The notes beneath the pieces are model-generated. The model had not been told where the DNA came from. It searched no databases and was given only the letters and a program-made list of their open reading frames with translations. Both the position numbers and the translations under genes were made by a program. A DNA stretch of 64,000 nucleotides from Episyrphus balteatus (lineage: Eukaryota; Arthropoda; Insecta; Diptera; Syrphidae), in contig NC_079135.1 of NCBI RefSeq assembly GCF_945859705.1, forward strand, positions 27,040,179 through 27,104,178, given 5' to 3'. This document shows positions 54,957-64,000 of this stretch, piece after piece. Numbering within the stretch: the stretch's first letter is position 1; each line of letters opens with the position of its first letter.

Positions 54957-57688
54957 CTCAAGTAGCACAAAAGTCTAAAATACACCAAAATATTTGGAGT
55001 ATTTTTTTCACTTTCGTGATATGCATTTTGAATATAAAAAATATACCATTTTCTTGTATATAATAAACTCCGCTGGTTAAAAAATTAAACCGATTTTGGT
55101 ATATAAATAGAGCTAGTGGTATAAAAAATGAACTGGTTTTTGGTGAAAATTTATTCCTGAAATTGAAAAATGCACAATAAATCTATGGATAAAATACACC
55201 ATTTAAATTATTCTGATTTATAATTTGAACCAAAGTTTATTTTTTAACCTTAAATAGTTTGATGAATTAAAATGTACACTATTTCTTATGAAATAAATGA
55301 AAATAAATTATTCTCTATCACAATACAATTAAGTAATGATTAAATATGAATTTGAGTGCCTAATTTAAGAACGAAACAAATTCCATCTACTGATTTTAGA
55401 TACTTCCCCGCACACTGGGGATTTTGCGGAAAAAAGTCCAAAATTTAAAGTTCCTCGGAGAATATTTCAATAGTATTTCTAAATTCTAGAATAAAATCTG
55501 AATCAAAATCAGAAAGAATTACTAAAATCGGACTTGTAGTTTACTTTTTAGAGCTTTGTAAAGGGACAAGTTGTTGAAAGTATAAAAAACGAAGTGAAAA
55601 TACCCTCAAATTAAAGCTGTGTAATTTTTTTTAGCTTGAACCGACTCATACACTTTTATTTTTCCGTAAAGAAGCCATCGTTTGTCTATTGTAAATCGAA
55701 GAAATTATTAATTTTAAAGATGTTAATTATTTTATATAATTATTTAAAGAAAAGAGAAAAAAATGGCTTGATTTTTTCATATTTTTGTATATATTATTTT
55801 AGCTACACTTGCCTACAGTTAGAGACTATTAAAAACTTTTTCCTTATGAAATTCCCTTTCGATAAAGGCCAAATTTGGGTGCCACCAGGTGCCACTGCGT
55901 TTTTTATTGGCAATTGAAAACTTCATTTGGTCGCAAAAATCATTTTCTTAAAAATTACTTAAAATAACAAAAAAAAATATTAAAAATCAATGGTAACACT
56001 GACAGTTATAAATGATACTTTTTTTCAAAGCCAAAATATTAGGCTTAATTTGAGCTTTTAAGTTAAGATCTTTAAGTGAATTGTTTTTAAAATAATCGAT
56101 TTCAAAGTCAAAATTTTGAAAAAAAAAAATAAAAAAAACATATCCAATACTATTTTTGACAAGGCTGGGGATTTGAATTCAATTTGAATGATAAAGAACA
56201 CTGCCTTAATTAATTCCTTACCAAACACTGAAAACCATATGTTTCTATGCCTTCTAGTTTTCGAGAAAATTAAAAAGTAAAAAATCTCCTTTTTGTCAGA
56301 TTTTTGTTTTTTTTTGGCTGCAAGCTTGAAATTCTTATCCGAAAGACAAAAAGACAAATATAGAAAATAAAATTAATTCGTAACACATTTTTTTAACAAA
56401 TCTATGTGCTACAATAAAATTACATTTGATTTTTTGAACTTGGCTCAGAAAAATTAATTTTCGTTATATGTAACTGAAATGTATGTATATACCTATTGAA
56501 AACTATTCAAATTAAAAACGAGTGAAAAGGGATTATGCGTCTTATTATTATACATTTTATTAATATTGGGAATTTTAAGCATTTCATGCGAAGATCCAAG
56601 CAGAAATTGAAATTATTATTGAAAAATACAGATCATCTGACCCCTTCCTTTATTAAGAAGAATCAGAGTCATTTAATTGAGGAAAAAATGGCTCTCTTAA
56701 AAGAATAAACTTTTGAAAAATTTGTATAAAAAATGAAAAAAGTGTTTTTTTTTTTAAATAATTTTTAACTACCTATAATTTGGGTTTTTTATTTTGCGTG
56801 GACGTGGACCTTGACAACAGTACCTACTATGAGTTATTCTTTTCCATTTAATGTATTTAAAATCGGTGAGGTGGTTCCAATAATACAAAAAAATTAAAAA
56901 AAAAAATGCTATAAGTAGCTACAAGTAAATTGAGAATCGGAATTCTTTATTACTTTCACAAATTTTTTTAAAAGGGCGTGGCAGTGGGCGGAAATGAATA
57001 ATAATAATTTCTTACGACGAAAACTGTCATCCCTGAAAATTTCATCCAAATCTATTCAGTGGTTCAGTTTTTATTTAATTTTTTCCGCACTCCCATACAA
57101 ATTTCCCCAGTGTGCCCCGTCTAAAAATCGAGCGCCTCAAAAATTTCAATGAATTAATGATTTTTTTTTTTCGATTTTAAAAATCAGTTTTTCAAAAATA
57201 ATAATTTTTTTGTTGTTTTTACATTTTTTTAGAAGCGTTCTCTTATTGTAATATAAACGAAAAAGTAAGAATGCGGGATAATTAGGCCGATATAGTACTA
57301 TTATAGTAAAATAACTAATCGCTCTCTTCATTATTTAAATGGTGGCCATGGAAAAATATGACGTCTCCCACTTATGCAGTCTGGTGAATTTTTTGTCCAC
57401 AGGGTGTACTTCCTTCACCAAAGAGAGTGCACAAAATATTCCGTTTCGGTTCATTTGAGAATCGAATAATTTTATGCACCAATAATGGTGTATTATAAAA
57501 ACAATTGAATATCGGCGTATTTTTTGCACGGAATCTTAAAAGAAATGTTGAAATTTTGAACAGAAAAGATGATGGTATAATTTTTATACCATCCTTTTTT
57601 GATAAATACACAATTTTATTCAAATTTATCAATTTTACACCAAAATTAATGAATTTACACCAATTTATACACCAGTGTGCTACTTGAG
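54957..57688. mobile_element. TIR element with CTCAAGTAGCACA ends, interrupted
   Basis: The 13-bp termini CTCAAGTAGCACA (54957-54969) and TGTGCTACTTGAG (57676-57688) are perfect inverted repeats. A second copy begins at about 63163. Comparison shows that 55411-57114 is an insertion, so the element itself is about 1.0 kb. Sub-terminal sequence is rich in TACACCA, ATACACC and GGTGTA motifs in both orientations. No transposase frame. Confidence 0.85.
55411..57114. mobile_element. Nested TIR element, possibly Transib-like
   Basis: Termini CACACTGGGG and CCCCAGTGTG are perfect 10-bp inverted repeats with a 5-bp duplication CCCCG on both sides (55406-55410, 57115-57119). The related copy at 63.16 kb keeps an uninterrupted CTCCGTCTAAAAA site here. 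CAC-starting ends with a GC-rich 5-bp target duplication fit the Transib superfamily; that assignment is inferred. It is 1704 bp, without a recognisable transposase. The short AT-rich frames inside (55636-55917, 56357-56058) are not convincing genes. Confidence 0.7.
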
Positions 57689-59112
57689 GTGGTGTATACG
57701 TACTATTTTTTTTTTTTGAGATGAATACCTACAAAACCTTCCTTCTATAATTTTTAAACTAAGGGTAGGATAGCGAAAATAAGAACTGGGCTATTCTGGG
57801 CTAACCTTGGGCAAACAAACCACAGTGCAAGACCAACAATTTTTACACTGAAAAAAAAAAAATTTTTTTTTGATTTAAAAAATCACCTAAAAGGTGAAAA
57901 AAAAGTAATTTCATTATGACTTTCGAAATAAGGGTGGGCTAGCGAAAACAAATATTGGGCTATTCTGGGCTAACCTTATACAATCGAACCAATTGTAAAA
58001 AATGTATTTGATCAGTGGCATAGGTATATACATTATGTAGATAAAAATGTCTATTTTCTATATTTTTAAGATTTCTCTTTATATAAATGAAGTTTCACAA
58101 ACCTACATAAAAAAACACAAAACAAAACTTAAATCATTTATCTTCCAATTACAATCAAATTTTACCAAAACGATAACGAATTCGTCGTTTAAAAAAATCT
58201 CAAGGTCGCATATTAGCGAAAATTAGATGTCTTTTGTTCATCATAAATATCACTTAGAAATTTCTTGTCTTTTTTTTGTTTGGTCTCTGTCTTGTCTTTT
58301 TCTCTAAACAAGCATCTCAAACTCATTTACATAAAAACAAAACAAATTCACTCAAAACAAAATCTCATTTTTCTCACTTAATATCCAAGCATTTCATTTA
58401 TCTTTATTTGCAGAGTGTCCTTTTTGGTGTGTGTAGATTGTTATAGGAGGTTCCTTGCCTAATCTGGTTTTTTGTGGGACAACTTTTGCAAATTATCACT
58501 CTCATTGGCAGAAACAAAACGAAATAAAACAACAACAACAACAAAAAAAAAGTTTAAAGTTTTTAATGAAAAAAGTTTCGTTGTTTTATTTAAATTTTTT
58601 TTTTTGTTTGTTTTGTTTTAGAGAATTCGTGGTCAATTACTCGAAATGAAAATTCATTAACTGCAGATTATCACAGAAATATTCCTTTTTTGGTCCTTTC
58701 CTTTGGTTGAAAATGACCTTCGATTAGTTGAGAACATTTTCAACTTTTCGTGTCAAGAAAAAAAATCATAATTTCATATTGTTCAATCTTAATTGACCAT
58801 TAAGTCAACTTTTGAATAAAAATTTAAATTGAAAAATAGCAGTTGTCGACTAAGAAAGTTTTTGCAAAAAAAGGACATAAAACGCAGATACCGTAGATTT
58901 ACGGTCAATGGGGTTTGGAAATAAAAATGAAGAAATTAAGATAAAGACCTTGGACCAAAAGTTTATTCAAAATTTCATAAAAAATCGCAATGGTTTCTGT
59001 ATGAGAAGAAATATTTCCATCGACCATTGTTTTACCAATAAAAAATACCTCGATTCAGGTCACGCACAATTTAGTTCGTAATCTGCACTTCGATATGTGA
59101 TGGCTAAATGAC
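57689..59112. other. Upstream intergenic region of cuticle gene 2
   Basis: AT-rich, with two related GGGCTATTCTGGGCTAACCT blocks near 57.79 and 57.96 kb. No gene recognised. The last few hundred bases presumably hold promoter-proximal control sites for gene 2. Confidence 0.45.
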
Positions 59113-59145
59113 TATAAAAGCAGCTAACTGGAAATGGTTTAATCA
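59113..59145 (+). promoter_or_regulatory. Core promoter of cuticle gene 2
   Basis: TATAAAA at 59113-59119 and a TCATA initiator-like motif with A at 59145, 32 nt downstream; a TCAGTT motif also lies at 59149. This gives a leader of roughly 40 nt. Confidence 0.7.
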
Positions 59146-59188
59146 TATTCAGTTCACAACTGCAAGTAATCAAATACCTCTTCACAAA

Positions 59189-59599
59189 ATGTTCAAATTC
59201 GTAAGTTAATTTTATTTATTTGTAACCTTTTGAGGAATAAATAAATTATATATTATATTTTTGTTCTTCTACTTTTTTTAGACCGTTGTTGTCTTAGCTC
59301 TTGTTGCCTCCGCTGCTGCCAAGCCCGGTTTACTTGCTCCATTAGCTGCTGCCCCATTAGCAGCTGCTCCTTTGGCCTATTCAGCTCCATTGGCTTACTC
59401 TGCCCCATTAGCCTATGCAACACCTTTCTCATACAATGCACCACTTTTGGCTTCGGAAGGAAGTAGCCGTATTGATATCCAGAATAATTATGGTTATGCT
59501 GCTCCTTTGAGCTATGCTGCTCCACTTAGTTACGCTGCAGCAGCTCCATTGGCTTACAGTGCACCAATTGCTAAAGTAGCAGCTCCAGTGCTTTTGTAA
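59189..59599 (+). CDS. Secreted Ala/Pro/Leu/Tyr-rich cuticle-type protein, gene 2
   Basis: Coding exons 59189-59200 (MFKF, GTAAGT donor) and 59282-59599 (TTTTTTAG acceptor); the intron is 81 nt and the product 109 residues. The signal peptide MFKFTVVVLALVASAAA is followed by KPGLLAPLAAAPLAAAPLAY and repeated APLAYS or APLSYA motifs. A single non-repetitive, polar segment lies at about 62-76 (SEGSSRIDIQNNYGY), a feature shared with 825-Oak/CG32214-like low-complexity cuticle proteins as I know them. It is a divergent paralogue of genes 1 and 3, with the same exon layout and strand. The antisense open frame is a shadow. Role as extracellular cuticle or corneal component is inferred from family resemblance. 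Confidence 0.88.
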
Positions 59600-59618
59600 A
59601 TTTTGATGACGATTACGA

Positions 59619-59624
59619 AATAAA
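59619..59624 (+). terminator. Poly-A signal of cuticle gene 2
   Basis: AATAAA 20 nt after the stop codon. Confidence 0.65.
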
Positions 59625-59939
59625 AACCATTCAAAATAGAAAAAAATCGTAAACTTTGTTTTTGTTGTATTTGTATTCAGTTTAAGAAGTTTGATCTACA
59701 TGGAATGTTCGAAATTTCAAGTTGAATATTTTTTAACTTGGTTGAAATGTTGAAAGATCTACAAATTATTAAATTTGTTAACAGTGCAGGTAAAATAGGC
59801 ATTAAAAAAAAATTGTTTCCCTAATGAAACTTTTTACTTTTGGGATAAGAAAACCAAGGATCAAAAAAGTCTATACAAAAAATTTTGGTTGGAAGGGTTT
59901 TTTTTTTCGAAGAGACAGTAAAATCTGTAACTGGTACCA
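59625..59939. other. Intergenic DNA, no gene recognised
   Basis: AT-rich spacer downstream of gene 2. The open frame at 59824-60045 has no recognisable feature. Confidence 0.4.
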
Positions 59940-60560
59940 AAAAGTCAGTGATTTGTGTATAACGTGTAAGAACCTAAGTGAACAGATTTTACTGACTCCT
60001 CTTACCTCAAAATCTTCAATGTACCCACATTTTCCCTACAGCTAAAAAAACACCCTTTCACATGAAAAAAATGTATAGACTTATTTTATTCGTAGTTCCC
60101 ATGGTGAAGACAACATTTTTAATAAATTTCGTAAGATTATTCATTATTTCCCAAAAAAAAAACACCCTTTCACCTTAAATATTTTTATATAACACTTAGA
60201 TTCTAGATTTCTGTTATAAATGAAGCATTTATATCAATTTTCATTGGTATAACATTTTTGTCCCAGTTTTCTTTAAAAAAAAAACACCCTTTTAATCAAG
60301 ATAATTTTGTAGACTCTGTTGATTTGTAGATCTTATAACAAACAATTTTTTTCACCAAGTTTAAAAAATTTATAAAATTTATGTCAGCTGTTATTTACCT
60401 TTCTCACAAATAACTCTCAACTACTCAAAAAAAACACCCTTTTACCAAAAATATTTTTAAGAAGCTTATGAAGCCTTTGTCCTTGCTTTATCTTAAACTT
60501 TCGTCCCGAATTTCATCAGTGTATCATGTTTTTTCAAATGGGTTTCGATTATATTTTAAC
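59940..60560 (+). repeat. Degenerate tandem repeat marked by AAAACACCCTTT
   Basis: A poly-A run followed by CACCCTTT recurs with C at 60051, 60163, 60285 and 60435 (spacing 112, 122 and 150 bp). Between them, weakly similar strings with TATTTTTATA, TAGATTT/TAGATCT, TTCATTGGTATAAC and TTCATCAGTGTATC suggest four old tandem units. Confidence 0.5.
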
Positions 60561-61958
60561 TGATGAAGTAAAAAAACAAGGGCCCTCGTTTTAAATCGGC
60601 AATAACTTCTCTTACAGCAATCACATTGTTTTTATTTTCATGTCATTAGATTCAGCATCAAAAAATACCTTTAAAACATGTGCCATGTGATGATATTACA
60701 CAAACAATTTTTTTCACTATATTTTTTACCTTCACCCCCTCCCTCTTTTACGTACAAAAGTTATCGAAACTACCCAAGAACTTCTCTCGTAAAACTGAAA
60801 TCTATTAAATTATGAATTATTATTATTATTATTTTAATAAAATGAAAATAATTATAACCAAGAGAATTTTAAAGAGGAGGACTCCCCTGTCAATTAAAAC
60901 ACGGCGAAAAACCTCTTCTTTCTAACTCTTCCCACTCCTACACTTCGCGTTTCTAAATTTAAAGGGTTAAGTAGGTATAAACATTGGATACATATCTCTA
61001 CAAAAATCAAACAAACAGTAAAAAACAAAAACATGGCCAACGTAATAATTTATGCAAACGAATTACGTAATTTAACATTTGAATTTTATACTCCTTTTTC
61101 AGAGGTTTATGTTAATTTCAATGACATACGTCAACAGCAGGATGCCAACCTAAATGATTGAGGTCTTTGTTAATGTATACTCTCTTATCTGATGTACCAG
61201 ATTTTTTTTTCTTTTATTTTTCTAAAAAAAAAAATAAAACGAAGGTCACAACAAGGATTACGAATTTAATAACTAACGCAAATTGAGTGTTTTTCTCACT
61301 CACTTTTATCCTCTCCTCTGCCTTCTTCATCCTCTGATGATGTGATTGTGATGTCCTTGTTCGTTTTACCAAAATTGAAGATTCAATAAAAAATACAATA
61401 TGGATGGGGGATGGCGTCGCAAAAATGGTCTTCTTCTTTTTTTTTTTGTTGTTGGGTGTATACATAAGCTTTTTCTGCCTTTCGTATCCTTTTTTTTGGT
61501 ATACTTATAGAGCCTCAGACCATTCAAATTCAATTAATTCAATTGCTCTTCAAATGAGCGAACTTAGATTTTATATTTTTTTTGTTGAAAAATATATAAA
61601 AAAGGATTTTCTTATTCCGTAGATTTAGTTGAATGTGTCTATATGGAATAAAGTTGGTATATAATAATTATTATAAAACTGGGTAAAGTGCTGACGATAG
61701 ACTGACGACGACGGACGGGTAGGAATCATTTTGGCTTTTTGATTTTATGATAAATTAAAAATTTCATTATTTTCTCTCGGAACAACTTGACGACTTTGTT
61801 TTAGTTTGAGTGTTTTTTTTTTAATTAAAAATTGAAATTCATTAGAGTGAAAAGAAAATTAGATGACTTATTTCAAAGAAATAAAAAATTGATTTTAGAT
61901 CGAAGAAACAATTAAAATTGTTTTGGTCCACTAATAATTTTTTTTATCAAAAAACAAA
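60561..61958. other. AT-rich DNA, no gene recognised
   Basis: Contains an (ATT)n-like stretch near 60.815 kb. Open frames at 61214-61465 (-) and 61404-61622 (+) are low-complexity. Nothing else is supported. Confidence 0.4.
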
Positions 61959-62153
61959 ACCGACTTCCATGGATCAAAACTGGGTTTTATGGTTTTTCTA
62001 ATAGTTAATATGGCTATAATTGAAATTGAAATGGGACCACATTGCAGCCACCAGCTTTCCAGTACAAAAATAATTATCAAAATTGGTTCACTCAGTCCAA
62101 AGTTATGAGGTAACAAACATACAAAAAAAAAAAAAAAAAAAAATACAGGCGTT
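61959..62153 (-). mobile_element. MITE-like element with ACCGACTTCC ends, copy 4 (truncated)
   Basis: Minus-strand copy. The ACCGACTTCC end at 61959 and the interior (ATGGGACCACATTGCAGCC, TTATGAGGTAACAAACAT, long A run, TACAG) match the family. It lacks the GAATACCTCC...GGAAGTCGGT end, being cut off at about 62153. Confidence 0.8.
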
Positions 62154-62539
62154 CAGTAAAAAAATGTAATGTCACAATTTATTAAACTTTTGGTTGAAGA
62201 ATTTGAATTAATTAAAATATTATCGTTCAGTAGATTAAAAAATCTCAAAATTTTTAAAGAAGCTTTTTTTTGGTGTAGAATTATGCTATGGGTTTTGGTT
62301 CCAGACTGCTTCCGAATAAAATAAGCAAAAAAAAATTTTTGCATACAAATATGAAGAGCTTAAAAAGACCTCCTTTTTGATGTCTTGTCTCATTGATTAA
62401 GAAAAAAAAAAAAAAACTGAGAAACATACAACATGAACCTATTAATCAACACTTTAAACGTAATTCACTTCACAATTTCAATCGCACTGAGTTAACGCGA
62501 ACATTTTTTGAATACTAAGCAGCAAGTTAGTCGTTTTTG
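62154..62539. other. Upstream region of cuticle gene 3
   Basis: AT-rich. Just upstream of the promoter a TTTGAATACTAAGCAGCAAG string resembles the ATGAATACTAAGTACTTTAC region upstream of gene 1, so the duplication of genes 1 and 3 includes upstream sequence. Confidence 0.5.
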
Positions 62540-62574
62540 TATAAAAACCACTGCCAACAGCAATAACATTATCA
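62540..62574 (+). promoter_or_regulatory. Core promoter of cuticle gene 3
   Basis: TATAAAAA at 62540-62547 and a TCACA initiator-like motif with A at 62574, 34 nt downstream. The leader is closely similar to that of gene 1. Confidence 0.75.
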
Positions 62575-62627
62575 CATTTCAGTTTTCGTTCAATCGAAGT
62601 AAACCAAACAAACCAAAACCACTCAAG

Positions 62628-63023
62628 ATGTTCAAATTCGTAAGTTTAAACTTAAAAGGATTTAGACCAAAACAAGGATAAAAAAGGATTATTTATTATT
62701 TTTTTTAGATTGCTATCTGCTTCATGGCTGTTGTTGCCCTTGCTGCCGCTAAACCAGGAGTTCTTGCCCCATTGGCCTATTCATCACCTCTGGTAGCTGC
62801 CCCAGCTGCATACGCTTCATACGTTGCACCATACGCATCAAGCTACAACGCCCACTCCGTTGCTCACTCTGCTGCCTATCCAGCTTATGCTGCCGCTGCT
62901 CCATTGGTTGCTGCTCCAGCTGCATATGCTGCTGCACCTGCTTTCGCTCCAGCTGCCTATGCTGCTGCTCCAGCTTTTGCACCAGCCGCTTATGCTGCAC
63001 CAGCACCTCTGTTGTTGAAGTAA
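62628..63023 (+). CDS. Secreted Ala/Pro/Tyr-rich cuticle-type protein, gene 3
   Basis: Coding exons 62628-62639 (MFKF, GTAAGT donor) and 62709-63023 (TTTTTTAG acceptor); the intron is 69 nt and the product 108 residues. Signal peptide MFKFIAICFMAVVALAAA, then KPGVLAPLAYSS and the same low-complexity body as gene 1. Residues from the signal peptide to about 76 are nearly identical to gene 1, with only scattered, mostly silent, base changes. The C-terminal part differs: a tandem duplication of AAPAFAPAAY replaces the APLTAPLAYTSAAYA of gene 1, and the end is PLLLK. Likely a cuticle or corneal structural protein by resemblance. Antisense open frames over it are shadows. Downstream AATAAA at 63084-63089. 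Confidence 0.88.
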
Positions 63024-63083
63024 GAAGGAGAAGAATTTGAACACTGATTTTGGAACTAATCTTATAATTTGATCAACGATAAA

Positions 63084-63089
63084 AATAAA
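63084..63089 (+). terminator. Poly-A signal of cuticle gene 3
   Basis: AATAAA 60 nt after the stop codon, followed by a T-rich run. Confidence 0.7.
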
Positions 63090-63162
63090 ACGAAAACAAA
63101 GATAACTTATTTGAACTTTTTTTTTATTTATTGGCATGTTATATCCTTGTTCTAGAACCTAC

Positions 63163-64000
63163 TAAAGTAGCACAAAAGTCTAAAATACACCAAAATATTT
63201 ACATTTTGAACATAAAAAATACACCGTTTTCTCGTATATAATAAACACCGGTGGTTAAAAAATTATACCGATTTTCGGTATATAAATAGCACTAGTGATA
63301 TGAAAAACGATCTGGTTTTTGGTGAAAAACTATTTCTTTGAGTTTGAAAAGTACACAAAGTAAATTTATTCTGTTTTAAAATTTGAACCGAAGTTTATTT
63401 TTTCAACCTCAAACAGTTTTATGAATTAAAATTTTCACCATTTCTTATGAAATAAATGAAAATGAATTTTTATTCACTTCCATAGGTAATAAGAGCATAA
63501 GAAAATAATGCATAAATACGAATTTGAGTGCCTAATTTAAAAACGAAGCACATTCTGTCTACTGATTTTTGATCCTTCTCCGTCTAAAAACCGAGCGCCT
63601 CGAAAATTTCAATGAATTATTAATTTTTTTCTATTTGTAAATAAATTTTTTAAAGCGGTCTCTTAAGAACGAAACAAAAAAATTAAGAATGCGCAATAAT
63701 TTAGTCGATATAATAATCGCTGTCTTTATTTTTAAAATGGCAGCCAGTCGAATATCATTTTTTCTTGAAAAATATGGCGTCTCCCACTTATGTAATTTGG
63801 TGAATTTTATTTCTCTAAGGTGTACTTAATACACCAAAGTATAGTGTACAAAATATATCATTTTGGTTGTTTTCAAAATCATTTTATGCACCATTAATGG
63901 TATATTATAAAAACAACTGAAATCGGTGCATATTTTGCACGGAATTTTAAAAGAAATGTTGAAATTTTGCACCGAAAAGACAATGGTAGAATTTTTACAC
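63163..64000. mobile_element. Second copy of the AAGTAGCACA TIR element, cut by the window end
   Basis: Starts AAAGTAGCACAAAAGTC and follows the 54.96-kb element in order (TATATAATAAAC, TTTTTGGTGAAAA, GAATTTGAGTGCCTAATTTA, GAGCGCCTC, ATGGCGTCTCCCACTTATG). It passes without interruption through the site where the 1.7-kb Transib-like element sits in the other copy. The right terminus lies beyond the window. Confidence 0.85.

Overview
The window is AT-rich, repeat-dense eukaryotic DNA, most likely from an insect. A higher fly (Diptera) is the best guess: three short secreted Ala/Pro/Tyr-rich cuticle-type proteins share the 4-codon first exon MFKF, a tiny intron, and a TATA box plus TCA initiator. 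This architecture is typical of dipteran low-complexity cuticle genes (825-Oak/CG32214-like). The remaining DNA is dominated by non-LTR, hAT-like and fold-back elements, with no bacterial features.

Layout. 1-15215 is one uninterrupted array of a 13-bp satellite (consensus GTCGTCGACTTTT, one SalI-type GTCGAC per unit), with higher-order repeats whose periods are exact multiples of 13. About 16.47-16.54 kb carries a promoter and first exon of the cuticle type with no recognisable second exon. 19.4-20.4 kb is a hAT-type non-autonomous element with a perfect 8-bp target duplication. 22.8-23.7 kb is a TIR element. 24.4-27.5 kb is a second copy of the hAT element, split by a 2.18-kb insertion that holds a 5'-truncated RTE-type non-LTR retrotransposon (intact reverse transcriptase reading frame) and, on the opposite strand, a well-formed hammerhead ribozyme motif. 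28.7-29.2 kb holds a possible two-exon gene of unknown function. 30.6-32.4 kb is a tandem array of about 305-bp monomers. 35.3-37.2, 41.2-42.6, 43.8-44.25 and 51.0-52.1 kb are TIR or fold-back elements. A MITE-like family with ACCGACTTCC ends occurs five times. 54.96-57.69 kb is a TIR element split by a second TIR element that may be Transib-like; another copy without that insertion starts at 63.16 kb and runs off the window.

Host genes. The convincing protein genes, all on +, are at 46.1 kb, 59.2 kb and 62.6 kb. Genes 1 and 3 are nearly identical over the 5' coding region, which suggests recent duplication or conversion. Gene 2, between them, is a divergent paralogue. They look like one small cuticle-protein cluster spread apart by transposons. 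They probably act together as secreted structural components of cuticle or cornea, expressed from independent promoters. Most other stretches have no supportable gene. The long open frames within the satellite are artefacts: the 13-bp consensus has no stop codon in any of the six frames.
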